Source of the DNA: G965212025 sp965215765
GTDB lineage: Bacteria; Pseudomonadota; Gammaproteobacteria; Poriferisulfidales; Oxydemutatoraceae
Assembly (NCBI GenBank): GCA_965215765.1
Contig: OZ244118.1
Location: 1,302,001 to 1,366,000, forward strand
Length of the DNA: 64,000 bases
Direction: 5' to 3'
Shown: positions 54,391-62,859 of the stretch, piece after piece
Layout of the letters: each line of letters starts with the position of its first letter
Position numbering within the stretch: position 1 is the stretch's first letter
Position numbers and translations under genes: made by a program
The notes under the pieces: model-generated
Database searches by the model: none
What the model saw: only the letters and a program-made list of their open reading frames with translations
Told to the model about the DNA's origin: nothing

Positions 54391-56382
54391 TTATTCATTG
54401 CGTACCTTTTCAGTAAGATAAGCCTGTTTTGGGTGGTTAGGCTTTGTGGGGTATTTTAATCTGAGCTTCTTTCCCTTCAGTAGGGGTTTTAGGTAGCCTT
54501 TACGCAGAGTTTCTGGAGAGCGGTTGAGCAAGCGGGTTAAATTTTCCATACGCATTTCTTGTTGAGCACACAGTTTTAATATCACAGCCTCAACCTCGGT
54601 TTGTGGGGCTTTTCTCCTGTTTGCGATGGTTGCTGCAATATCATCAAGGAGTTGGTATTTGGGGGAACTTGCACTCAAACCCCCAGAGTTCGGTGCCAAA
54701 CCCCCAGAGCTTGCACTCAAATCCCCAGAGTTCGGTGCCAAACCCCCAGAGCTTGCACTCAAATCCCCAGAGCTTGCCGCCAAACCCCCAGAGCTCGTTG
54801 CCAAATCCTTATAACTTGTTTGCGCGCTGGCCCATTCGCCCACGAAATCAGCCTTGCGCACGCTTGGCAGCCGATAGATGGTGCCGTGGCCACTGTCTCC
54901 TTGCAGTAGCAACTTTCTATCTACCAACCCTCTGAACAAGAAGCTTAGGTCTTTCGGATGAATATTGAGAATCTGCATCATACGGCTGTAGTCAGTTGTA
55001 GCTTCAATATGTGCGGTTGTCAAAGTCAGACGTTCATTTTTGGTCAGTCCGTCAAAGGTGCTATCACCCAATTTCGCACGCAAGTCTTCTATCGTACCTT
55101 CGGGCAAAAGACTTGTCGCATGTAATTCAAGCAGTGTATGTTCTGATGGTATCCACAAGGTTTTCAGCATTGGTTGGCGCCAGTGTTGGCTTTCCCATCT
55201 CGACAAAATTTTTGGTAGACCCGACCCGGCACGTTCACCCAAGCCGATGAAACGGAACATCTTCTGCAGAAGACGGTTTCTACAGTCACTGTAGCCACCG
55301 GATTTGGCAAGCTCAACAGGAATGCGCATTGAACCTGGGTTACGAAACAAAAACATGTTTGGGCGCTTTACCACTAAAATTGACGTGCGCCCGGTATAGT
55401 CGGCATGTATTAAGGTATTGACCAAAGCCTCGCGCAGAGCCTTGTGTGCTGGAGTATCGTCCTGCCGTCGGTCGCCTTTCAGCCTAAAGGGCACTTTAAG
55501 TTCCGATGTAAGTTTACGAATGACGCGCATATAAAAATCATGCACATTGCCCGACCACGAGCCATCCGGTGTCAGCCGATCAACCCAACGGAGCTCCGAT
55601 TTGGTTTCGGACTGCTCCTGATAATCCAGCATATAGTTTGGAAAGATTTCATTAATTACCACCGTCTGACCAAACATAAGCAGTCCTGCTCGAGTTAGAC
55701 CCGAACGACCAGGCTCCCTTCCTTCATGCCAACCACCAATGCGATGGAGAAACTGTTGTGCATCTAGTTGGCTCCAAGGGTGGTCGGGATGCAAATTTAT
55801 ATAATGTTGGCGGTATGAACTGAAACTCTCGGTATCCAAGTCATCAAGGCCATAGCCGACAAGAATTCCTGCATCGCGACTCTTCTCAACTTGCTCGGCT
55901 ATCATGCGTCTAACCGACTCATTGTCTTGCGATATGTCAGTGCTGTTCAATCGCCGGTAAGTGCCAGTCAGGGGGTTACCACTTATGAAAACCGGACTAC
56001 GCTCACGTGGAGCTCGGGGGATGTACACCTGAATGATCATTTTGCCATTGATGGTGAGCCGTCTTATTGAGCTGTTTTGCAAAATGTTCGCGCTGACTTT
56101 CTCCGTGCTGTTCATCGTGGCCCAAAGCTCATTAATAACTTTTTCTGCATTTTTTATACCTGCCAGTTCAAAGTCACCGTCAGATTTTTCGCGCAGCCCC
56201 AGAAAAATATAACCGCCTTCGGTATTCGCGAACGCACTGTAGGTTTCCCAAAAGCTTTTAGGCAACGCACCCTTTCCGTCTTTTCCTTGGGCGAGCTTGC
56301 ACTCGACATCAATACCTTCCTTTAAGGCAGAAATATCCTCGAGAGAGCTTATTTTTGGCACGTTCACCCTAATCATCCTCAC
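54391..56382 (-). CDS. AlbA_2 (Schlafen-like) / HATPase-type ATP-binding protein with Ser-Gly-Leu repeats
   Basis: 663 residues from GTG at 56382 (ATG at 56376 is an alternative). The N-terminal AlbA_2 domain contains EGIDVECKLAQG and FWETYSAFANTEGGYIFLGL. A GHKL-type ATP-binding region follows at about 310-400 (HKALREALVNTLIHADYTG, then FRNPG and GLGERAGSGLPKIL). Residues ~526-572 are a low-complexity stretch of SSGGLA/NSGDLS units of 7-8 residues. The C-terminal region is a winged-helix-like domain (MRMENLTRLLNRSPETLRKG). Such proteins are annotated as transcriptional regulators and often lie beside restriction and defence genes, including some with NSGGL repeats. It probably belongs with ptuA/ptuB, either as regulator or accessory factor. 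Confidence 0.78.
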   Translation of the reverse strand: MRMIRVNVPKISSLEDISALKEGIDVECKLAQGKDGKGALPKSFWETYSAFANTEGGYIFLGLREKSDGDFELAGIKNAEKVINELWATMNSTEKVSANILQNSSIRRLTINGKMIIQVYIPRAPRERSPVFISGNPLTGTYRRLNSTDISQDNESVRRMIAEQVEKSRDAGILVGYGLDDLDTESFSSYRQHYINLHPDHPWSQLDAQQFLHRIGGWHEGREPGRSGLTRAGLLMFGQTVVINEIFPNYMLDYQEQSETKSELRWVDRLTPDGSWSGNVHDFYMRVIRKLTSELKVPFRLKGDRRQDDTPAHKALREALVNTLIHADYTGRTSILVVKRPNMFLFRNPGSMRIPVELAKSGGYSDCRNRLLQKMFRFIGLGERAGSGLPKILSRWESQHWRQPMLKTLWIPSEHTLLELHATSLLPEGTIEDLRAKLGDSTFDGLTKNERLTLTTAHIEATTDYSRMMQILNIHPKDLSFLFRGLVDRKLLLQGDSGHGTIYRLPSVRKADFVGEWASAQTSYKDLATSSGGLAASSGDLSASSGGLAPNSGDLSASSGGLAPNSGGLSASSPKYQLLDDIAATIANRRKAPQTEVEAVILKLCAQQEMRMENLTRLLNRSPETLRKGYLKPLLKGKKLRLKYPTKPNHPKQAYLTEKVRNE

Positions 56383-56399
56383 ATTGCCAGCCCAAGCAT

Positions 56400-57423
56400 A
56401 GGCTTCCTGGCTGTCCTTTATTCATGCTTCTTCTCCTCTGCTTGGTCTTCTTTTTCCGTAAAGGTATGCTGCGCCAGCATCTCTTTTGATGGGCAACCCC
56501 CAAGAAATTGACAGAAATGTCGGCCACGTTCTCGCTTCGATCACCGAGTTGGCACATGGGCTGCGAGTTGATGTTGGAAGAAATTTGTGGCTTAACAGCT
56601 TAATGGGGTACAGCTGATATTCGGTTAAAGCTAGCACTTTGAGGCAGAACACGGATATCTGTGCTGATTCTTCGGAAGTCATTTTTTCGCAGTCATATTC
56701 GGCAACTTGGTTGGGTAAAAGTACGCACGGGATAATAAAGCAATTTTCCGCCAAACTGAGTAGAGAAACGTTTTTTCATTGCTTGGTTTATCGGACACCG
56801 GTTCAGTTTTCAAGCCGAAAATCAAATTTTGCCTCGAACATTGAGGTTGGTTTTTAAATTCTTGCTGATCATGTGGCCAGTATTGATGATCGTTTGCTGT
56901 TTGGTGCTTAAATCTGGTTGAAAGGTGGCTGGAAGCATCTCGGTGGTCTGCTAGTGAGTCCGTAAAGCCAGGCAGAAGATACTGCCGGAATTTTGGTTGA
57001 AGGCTTGCCGTGACCCACCAAAGGGCAAAAGCTCGGATCTATTCGGTGCTGTGGCCTTCCGTGCGAATTTTGGGCTGGGTTTGGAGAAATGAGAAAACCA
57101 GGAGACAAGTAAGAAAGGAGTTGAGGGCAGGCAGAGACAGCCTACAGAAGGGAGAGTCGGTAGAGAAAAGGTTTGTCAGTGAGGTGGTGGTGTGGTGGGT
57201 TGACTGGTAGTGCGAAGAGGTCGTTAGGGAAAATCTGAAACGGGTGCAAACTCTTTAGGAGCAAGGGAAAAAAGAAAACCGGTCACCCTGGGAACTGATT
57301 CCAGTGAGATGAGTTGTCTTTTTTTAATTGGTGGGGGAAGCGGGGTCAACCAGCACCTTCTGACTTGATTTAGTCCCCGTGGGTCTAAATTGCAGTAGGT
57401 GGAGGGAGAATGCGCACTCGGAC
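56400..57423. repeat. Degenerate ~1-kb repeat upstream of the AlbA_2 gene (pairs with 60590-61400)
   Basis: Aligns with the DNA upstream of the AAA+ gene at 60.6-61.4 kb: gttgatgttggaagaaattt, cttcggaagtcattttt, gagaaacgttttttc and the dispersed-repeat words ttgggctgggtttggagaaa and cagaaggg. On the minus strand both copies encode traces of the same protein (WRKIALLSRAYFYPTKLP here, WREIALSSEVYFYPIKLP there). This copy is full of frameshifts. Confidence 0.6.
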
Positions 57424-57606
57424 TTAGTTGTAAATGTCTATCTTGGTGCCCTCGCTCACTTCCAGAAATGCAGCCATCCCAAATGCGGCAGGGTTCGGGA
57501 TTTTTCCGGCATCCCCATAGCAGTTCGCTTTAATTTCGATGGTATCCCTGCATTTCGTGTTGAACCGTTCTTTGTTTTGCCGAGCAGATGGAGCCAAGTC
57601 GTTGTC
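57424..57606 (-). pseudogene. HPr-like phosphocarrier fragment
   Basis: The minus strand reads DNDLAPSARQNKERFNTKCR, then TIEIKANCYGDAGKIPNPAA and FGMAAFLEVSEGTKIDIYN before a stop. The spacing and the end (L.VSEGTKIDI) resemble the HPr family, with PSAR where the active-site HARPSA would be. The histidine is missing and a stop precedes the fragment, so it is inactive. Weak assignment. Confidence 0.3.
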
Positions 57607-57953
57607 TTACACATCAAACCAAGGAGTGCCGTGCGGTACTCTTGAGTTTTTGTGGATCTAGGTGGCAACCCATGCCAATGTGACAGCCAAGTGCCACTAC
57701 CCAGCGCATGATTTCAGAGAAGAAGGTAGCCGCAGACTGAAGTCGTAAGCCTTGTCATCAGCAAGCTGCCCAAAGCTCTTGTGAAACAGTAGGTTTGGGT
57801 GATGGTCGGAAACTAAATGAACCGGTATGTCGTTGCAGTTTTGAAGCATTGGTGTACGCAGCATAAATCAATACCATGATGAGATCTGTGAAGGCTCCGT
57901 TTAAACGCGACTTGTCTGTGAATCAACAGCTGTATATGCTCCCATGCAGGTGT
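57607..57953. other. Intergenic, no recognised content
   Basis: About 350 bp between the HPr-like remnant and the second nucleotidyltransferase. No gene, repeat or promoter that I can support. Confidence 0.5.
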
Positions 57954-58754
57954 CTAGATTCGGGGTAATAATTTAGAAATGGCAAATTCTGCCATTTTAT
58001 GATGACCCATATGATCCAGCATTACGGCAGCATCAATTGTTTGTTTCGCCTTGTTAATCGCAATTTGCTTATATTGAGAATCGGATGGATCCTGATATAG
58101 CGTTCGCATAAAACTATAGAAATAATCTTTTAGCTGGGGTGCGCAACGTATATATGAAAATTTGAACCTATGACTCACGATCATCTGTTCGAGGTTATAG
58201 GATTCAAAAGGGTAGTTATTGCATGCGTTCCAATATTTAACTAGCCGGACTAATGGTTTAATCAAATTCTGGTTTGACTGATTTGCTGAAGAAAGTATTT
58301 TATTAAAGTCTGCAGGGTCAGTTAATATCCAATCTTCATAGTCGCTAGCTTTTGCAGGGATTTTCAACCTATCCCAACCATCTACGATGGCAGGCACGAG
58401 GTCGAAGCGTATGTGGTTCAGGATAAGTACAATGGTGGGGTTCGACTGAGTGATTTGGGAGCGTTTATAATACCGTTTAACAAAGACTCTGAGATGATTA
58501 AGATATGTTTGTGGTTTGAATGATCCATCAGAAAATATTACCATATAGTCTATGTCAGAATGAGTATCCATAACTCTAGGGAGAATTGTGCCGCGCTTAT
58601 AGGATCCAAAAACAAGTCGCTTGCTAATGTCATTTCTGAAGTGAGTTTTAAGTCGAGCCTTCAGAGCATCTAATGAGCGGGAAATACTTCCTCTTTCCGT
58701 GCGTCTGATAATGGCGGTAGCTGCTAAGCGTGTAAGGTGGCCGTTAACATTCAT
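57954..58754 (-). CDS. CD-NTase/SMODS-like nucleotidyltransferase, locus 2
   Basis: 266 residues, paralogue of the gene at 44724-45518. Catalytic elements: GS at 50-51 (FGSYKRGT), D67/D69 in HSDIDYMVIF, third acid D118 in HIRFDLVPAI, and the conserved LVKYWNACNN helix. It is expected to make a cyclic or linear oligonucleotide signal. The ATG overlaps the SLATT gene stop by ATGA, so signal maker and two-helix membrane effector are translated together. An AAA+ ATPase and two tiny ORFs precede them in the same closely spaced operon. Product nucleotide is unknown. Confidence 0.82.
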   Translation of the reverse strand: MNVNGHLTRLAATAIIRRTERGSISRSLDALKARLKTHFRNDISKRLVFGSYKRGTILPRVMDTHSDIDYMVIFSDGSFKPQTYLNHLRVFVKRYYKRSQITQSNPTIVLILNHIRFDLVPAIVDGWDRLKIPAKASDYEDWILTDPADFNKILSSANQSNQNLIKPLVRLVKYWNACNNYPFESYNLEQMIVSHRFKFSYIRCAPQLKDYFYSFMRTLYQDPSDSQYKQIAINKAKQTIDAAVMLDHMGHHKMAEFAISKLLPRI

Positions 58755-59254
58755 TTCTTCTCCTTATCTGTTTGGTGTGTGCTATAGCCTGCATCAATAT
58801 CGGCCTTTGCAAGTTTGTAGCTTTTTTGGCTGATGGCTGGACACGCCTGGTTCAGTTCGTCTCTTTTTTTGGCGAGCTCAACGAGTCGCTCTTTTGTCAA
58901 GGGTGTAAACCCAGTCTCTTCAAGATCAATTTCTCTGAACATGCGGGTTTGGTTTCTTAAAGTTAAGTACTGACCTGCCGCAGATCTATGATTTTCAGCC
59001 CGCTCCGAAGGCTTAAGAAATGTCAGAGTAGTAGTCAGTGCTGCAGAAAAGATAGCTAGGGCACCAGCTAACTGTGGGCAACCATTAAATGCTGAAACGC
59101 CAGCAACAGCACCGAGAATTGCCGCAGGCAATCCTGCGGCTAAATGGCATTTGCTCCATCGCTTAGAGCCATAATAATGACCTTTGGACGAATGGTTGCA
59201 GTCTTCTTCTATGCGACGAGCTTCGGCAACGAGTTTGTGGGTTAAGTCGCTCAC
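58751..59254 (-). CDS. SLATT two-helix membrane protein, locus 2 (intact)
   Basis: 167 residues from GTG at 59254, chosen because aaggag stands nine bases upstream and the product then begins (M)SDLTHKLVAEARRIEEDCN like the locus-1 copy; in-frame ATGs up to 59341 lie in the preceding ORF. Two membrane helices, about 37-56 (HLAAGLPAAILGAVAGVSAF) and 61-81 (LAGALAIFSAALTTTLTFL), are followed by a helical cytoplasmic tail (QTRMFREIDLEETGF). This is the SLATT plan: a pore-forming or membrane-disrupting effector linked to nucleotide-signal systems. It overlaps the nucleotidyltransferase by ATGA. The paralogue at 45515-46049 is frameshifted. Confidence 0.8.
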   Translation of the reverse strand: MSDLTHKLVAEARRIEEDCNHSSKGHYYGSKRWSKCHLAAGLPAAILGAVAGVSAFNGCPQLAGALAIFSAALTTTLTFLKPSERAENHRSAAGQYLTLRNQTRMFREIDLEETGFTPLTKERLVELAKKRDELNQACPAISQKSYKLAKADIDAGYSTHQTDKEKK

Positions 59255-59276
59255 TAGATCCATCTCCTTCAGTAGT

Positions 59277-59447
59277 TTAGTTATTTGTTCTCTTTTTTCT
59301 TGGTTTGGGGTCATGAGTTGAAATTTCTGATTGCACCGCAATGATTTTATCTAAGTGTTTATCAATCAAGACGTTTTGGATTTTGCCTGCTTGATAATAG
59401 CCTTTAGTGCTTGTGTCAATGAATAAAACATCATTAACGACTTTCAT
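59277..59447 (-). CDS. 56-residue ORF between the AAA+ gene and the SLATT gene
   Basis: ATG at 59447 with a well-placed aggag site four to five bases upstream. It reads MKVVNDVLFIDTSTKGYYQA and ends in a basic tail (PRKKRTNN). It ends 22 bases before the SLATT start and overlaps the end of the preceding 34-codon ORF in another frame. No recognised family. The good ribosome-binding site argues that it is translated. Confidence 0.5.
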   Translation of the reverse strand: MKVVNDVLFIDTSTKGYYQAGKIQNVLIDKHLDKIIAVQSEISTHDPKPRKKRTNN

Positions 59448-59538
59448 TAGCTCCTCTTCCTTCTCTTAAGCGATCAAACATGAACATGGGCACAGGAATA
59501 CCAGTGCTTGTGGCCAAAGATAGCATACGTTTAGGCAT
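59434..59538 (-). CDS. 34-residue ORF overlapping the end of the AAA+ gene
   Basis: The ATG lies inside the last codons of the ATPase gene (ATGCCTAA overlap). It encodes MPKRMLSLATSTGIPVPMFM and then FDRLREGRGANESR. ATPases of this kind often have a protease gene (S8 family) directly downstream. This could be the stump of such a neighbour, or a small coupled peptide. I cannot identify it. Confidence 0.35.
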   Translation of the reverse strand: MPKRMLSLATSTGIPVPMFMFDRLREGRGANESR

Positions 59539-60535
59539 TCTTAACGTCTGAACTGCCTTGTTGCGCTACTGTGGCCGATCTTGCTGACCAGTGCCGGAGA
59601 GTTTTGGACACGATGCTTTTCATGTCGGCATCTGGCAGTTCAAGCACATACTGACGGAACACTGTTGTGCCGAATTCTTCGACTTCACTGAAGCTCAATC
59701 CTTGGAAACGTCTTGCCAAAGAATTGGGCTTGACCCCCAGAGGGATATTGATCCGGTTCTCAAGTTTTTCGAACCACTCGGTCAGGCTGGCTCGAGTGGG
59801 GTTGGGTAAAGTCATCCGAACCTGAAAGCGGCGCCACACGGCACGATCCAGCAGTTCCGCGTGATTGGTGGCTCCGATGACCAAAACATGGCTCGGCAGG
59901 TCGTCAATCTGCATGAGAAGTGAGCTCACAACACGCTTGATTTCACCGGTTTCGTGAAGGTCACCTCTTTCCTTGCCCAAGGTTTCAAACTCGTCGAAGA
60001 AGAGGACGCATCTCCGTGTGGAGGCATACTCAAAGAGCTTCCTCAGGCGGACAGCCGTCTCACCCAGGAATGTGCCGACGACGCTTTCGTAGCGAACCAC
60101 AAGTAATGGCACCATAAGTGCTTCTGCGATGGTCTCGGCGAGAGACGTCTTTCCATTGCCGGGTGGTCCGATGAGAAGTACCCGGTTACGAGGTTCCAAA
60201 TTGTATGACCTGAGAAGGTCGGTTCGGTGCTGCTCCTCAATCAAGCTGTGGCAAATCTTCCGCACTTCATCACGAAGGATAAGCTCCGAGAGCTTTCGTC
60301 TAGGCGTGATCTCATGGAACAGGTTGCTCGTACCTTGATCCAGCATAGAACCACCACCATTAACGGGGTGCTCAGTCGGCGCGGAGCGGAGCGTTTCCTC
60401 AAGTTTCTCGGCCAACACCGTGTGTTGCTTGGCTCGTTCTTCGGCGATGATCGCCTCGGCAACCTTCTTGAAGGTGAGCTTGTCGCCCTGTGTGCCGGAT
60501 CGGACAAGGTGAATCAATAAATCTGCTCGCGCCAT
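59531..60535 (-). CDS. AAA+ ATPase (26S/FtsH-like) heading the SLATT/NTase operon
   Basis: 334 residues from the ATG at 60535 (MARADLLIHLVRSG), which overlaps the stop of a decayed upstream ORF as TAATG; the longer reading to 60574 lies in that ORF. Walker A GPPGNGKTS (123-131), Walker B VLFFDEFE (177-184), sensor one VIGATN (219-224) and the arginine pair WRRF (234-237) are all present, so it should hydrolyse ATP. A classical hexameric AAA+ module is preceded by an 80-residue helical N-domain. Relatives pair with subtilisin-like proteases in bacterial genomes; here the next genes are two tiny ORFs, then SLATT and a nucleotidyltransferase. It may remodel or sense a target for that signalling pair. 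Confidence 0.82.
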   Translation of the reverse strand: MARADLLIHLVRSGTQGDKLTFKKVAEAIIAEERAKQHTVLAEKLEETLRSAPTEHPVNGGGSMLDQGTSNLFHEITPRRKLSELILRDEVRKICHSLIEEQHRTDLLRSYNLEPRNRVLLIGPPGNGKTSLAETIAEALMVPLLVVRYESVVGTFLGETAVRLRKLFEYASTRRCVLFFDEFETLGKERGDLHETGEIKRVVSSLLMQIDDLPSHVLVIGATNHAELLDRAVWRRFQVRMTLPNPTRASLTEWFEKLENRINIPLGVKPNSLARRFQGLSFSEVEEFGTTVFRQYVLELPDADMKSIVSKTLRHWSARSATVAQQGSSDVKNA

Positions 60536-60536
60536 T

Positions 60537-61091
60537 ATCCGCCTTCCATTCTTGTTGCCGTCTGTTCGCACCACACGAACAGTTGGGGGGGATCACTCAG
60601 GAAATTGCCAGAAATACTGACCACGTTCTTGCTCCGTTCACCGTGCTGCCATATAGGCTGCGGGTTGATGTTGGAGGAAATTTGCGGTTTCACTGTTAAT
60701 GAGGTTGAGATGCCGGAGCTATTTGGCTAAAGGTGTCTCTTCGGGGGCGAAGGTGGATACCTGTGCCAATTCTTCGGAGGTCATTTTCTGTGGCCATTTT
60801 CGGCAACTTGATTGGGTAAAAATACACTTCGGATGATAAAGCAATTTCCCGCCAAATCTGGTTAGAGAAACGTTTTTTCTCTGCTTGGGTTATCGGGTAT
60901 CGGTTCAGTTTCCAAGCTGTAAATCTAATTGCCCGGGTTTGGTCATTCTTTGGAGGGTACAAGTCATTCACGTGGCTGTTTTTGCCTTGAACGCTGAGCT
61001 TGATTTTTGAATTTTTGCTGGTCTTGCGGTCGGCACTGGCGGCGGCTTGCTGCTCAGTGTTGAAATTTGGTTGGGAGGTGGCCGGAAGCAC
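60537..61091 (-). pseudogene. Decayed ORF upstream of the AAA+ ATPase
   Basis: The first frame (61091-60696) reads NFNTEQQAAASADRKTSKNS, then TAWKLNRYPITQAEKKRFSN and QIWREIALSSEVYFYPIKLP. A second frame carries on as SNINPQPIWQHGERSKNVVS, ISGNFLSDPPQLFVWCEQTA, TRMEGG and stops at the TAATG of the ATPase gene. A more degenerate version lies at 56.4-57.0 kb. The family is unknown. Its stop/start overlap with the ATPase implies it once belonged to the operon. Confidence 0.5.
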
Positions 61092-61149
61092 CTTGGCGGT
61101 CGACTGATGGTGGTCGCGAAGTCAGAAAGAAGGTACTGCCGGAACATTG

Positions 61150-61400
61150 GTTGATGGCTTGCCTTAACTTCTCAAGAGGGCGTTCCTCGGGTTCACTCGC
61201 GGTTGTGGTTTGCGGGCGAGCTTCGGGCCGGGTCTGGAGAAAACAGAAAATCAGGAGGCAGGCAGGGAAGGGGTAGCAGGCAGATGGGGAGAGCCGGTAG
61301 CTAAAGGGTATCGGCGAGATGGTGGCGTTATGTGGTGGATTGGCAGTGTGGGGAGGGCGTTCAGAAAGACGTGAAACGGCTACAGACCTTTTGAAAACAG
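61150..61400. repeat. Dispersed repeat, best-preserved copy
   Basis: Contains gcgagcttcgggccgggtct, gaaaacagaaaatcaggagg, aggggtagcaggcagatggg and ccttttgaaaacagaat. Related copies: 44220-44380 (same strand and order), 57040-57260 (diverged), 51835-51910 (short). No coding potential is shared between copies, so it may be a non-autonomous element or the remains of a duplicated spacer. Confidence 0.55.
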
Positions 61401-61563
61401 AATCCACCTTGGCATCTTGGGTGGGGAAGGTTGGCGTATGCCTGTTATGTCATCTTTGGGTCAACCGAAGGAATATATTTTCGATACCGCTCCGAGCCTG
61501 AGCCAGTGCGGTTTTTCACCCCATCACCAATACACAGCCGCTACTGCCTTGAGCTTACTTGGT

Positions 61564-62655
61564 CTAATGCTCGTGGTTTTCCTGATGAGAGTCCTCTCTT
61601 TCAGCGTCGTGATGCTCATCTGTTTTTTCCGCTTTCGTCCCATGGTCATGCTCAGCATGCTCGCTGTGCTCACCGCTTCCGTGCTCGTCGTCGTGCTCAT
61701 CGTCATGATCATTGTTGTGTCCATTGTCATGCCCACCTTCGTCTCCATTGTCATGCTCGTCGTCTAGCTCATCGTTGTCGTGCTCGTTGTCGTGCCCATT
61801 GTCATGCCCGTTGTCGTGCTCGTTGTCGTGCTCGTTGTCGTGCTCGTTGTCGTGCTCGTCATCGTGCTTGTTGTCATGGTCATTGTCGTGTCCACCGTTG
61901 TGCTTATCGTCTAGCTTGTCGTGGTCATTGTCATGCCCATTGTCATGCCCGTTGTCGTGTCCATTGTCATGCTCATCGTCGTGGTCATTGTCACGCCCAT
62001 TGTCGTGCTCGTCATCGTGCTTGTTGTCATGGTCATTGTCGTGTCCACCGTTGTGCTCATCGTCTAGTTCGTCGTCTCCATTGCCATGCTCGTCATCCCC
62101 GTTGTCGTGCTCGCCGTTGTGCTCATCGTCATGCCCATCGTCGTGTCCATTGTCGTGTCCATCGTCGTGCCCATTGTCGTGCTCATGCCCATGGTCATGG
62201 CCTTTATCGGTCACCTGGGGTAACGACATCACCCCCAAGCCATGCCGATAAACCAGTTCGCCGCCTTTGTAACCGGTGATTGACACCAACACCAAAGCTG
62301 CGACGAAACAGGTTCCGGCAAGCGTTTGCCGCAGACGTGGCAAAGCAAAATACAGCACCGCACCAGCTAAAAATATCGCTGTCGTGGTGAGTGCCCAGTT
62401 ACGATGATTGGTCATGGCAACATGGGATGGGGTGTCGTGAGCCACGGTGTAATAGGCGTACAAGCCGGTGGCTACTGTGGCGATAACTGACAGGGAACTG
62501 ACCAGCACCATCCATTTTTGAACAACGAGGATTGTTGTGCGTTCGCTGTCACTCCTGGATAGCCAGTTTATTAATTGCAGCACGCCTGTGATGATCAGCA
62601 GTGTCACAGTAAAGTTCACCAGCATCGGGTGCCAGTTGGGAATAATTTCTACCAT
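61564..62655 (-). CDS. DUF2231-type membrane protein with a ~200-residue His/Asp/Asn/Gly tail
   Basis: 363 residues. The first 150 form a DUF2231-like module: NWHPMLVNFTVTLLIITGVL and three more helices at about 48-70, 87-105 and 111-129, with GYKGGELVYRHG after the last. From residue ~151 to 345 the protein is almost only H, D, N, G and E in repeats such as GHDNGHDNEHDDEHD, encoded by short repeats in the DNA. The end is HHDAEREDSHQENHEH. DUF2231 proteins accompany heavy-metal RND pumps, and the stop of a cusA remnant lies 12 bases upstream, so a role in metal (Cu, Zn or Ni) binding or buffering is likely. The tail is far longer than usual. Opposite-strand ORFs rich in Arg/Cys/Ser are shadows. 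Confidence 0.78.
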   Translation of the reverse strand: MVEIIPNWHPMLVNFTVTLLIITGVLQLINWLSRSDSERTTILVVQKWMVLVSSLSVIATVATGLYAYYTVAHDTPSHVAMTNHRNWALTTTAIFLAGAVLYFALPRLRQTLAGTCFVAALVLVSITGYKGGELVYRHGLGVMSLPQVTDKGHDHGHEHDNGHDDGHDNGHDDGHDDEHNGEHDNGDDEHGNGDDELDDEHNGGHDNDHDNKHDDEHDNGRDNDHDDEHDNGHDNGHDNGHDNDHDKLDDKHNGGHDNDHDNKHDDEHDNEHDNEHDNEHDNGHDNGHDNEHDNDELDDEHDNGDEGGHDNGHNNDHDDEHDDEHGSGEHSEHAEHDHGTKAEKTDEHHDAEREDSHQENHEH

Positions 62656-62667
62656 CTCTTTCCTCTG

Positions 62668-62760
62668 TTATTTAAGTAACCGTTTACGCCACCAAAAGTA
62701 AATCACTGGCAACACCAGCAAGGCTAGCAGAACCGAGCTGAGCATGCCGCCCACCATCGG
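62668..62760 (-). pseudogene. cusA/czcA C-terminal remnant
   Basis: The minus strand reads SPMVGGMLSSVLLALLVLPV and ends IYFWWRKRLLK, the last helix of an HME-RND pump. It differs from the intact cusA at the other end of the window (APMVGGMVSALFLALLVLPA), so it derives from a second pump gene. Everything before PMVGG is lost; the DNA upstream runs into the methyltransferase gene. The following DUF2231 gene is its natural neighbour. Confidence 0.75.
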
Positions 62761-62859
62761 CGACGGCACATTTGGCGTGCACAGCTCCCGACAATTGTCC
62801 TGGTTTGGAAACACAACCGAAACGGACGACACCGCTTGCCGAACTCGCATTGGTTGTCA

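Noticed and set aside
61417..62279. Plus-strand His/Arg/Cys-rich and Ser/Cys-rich ORFs
   Set aside because: Antisense of the low-complexity tail of the DUF2231 protein.
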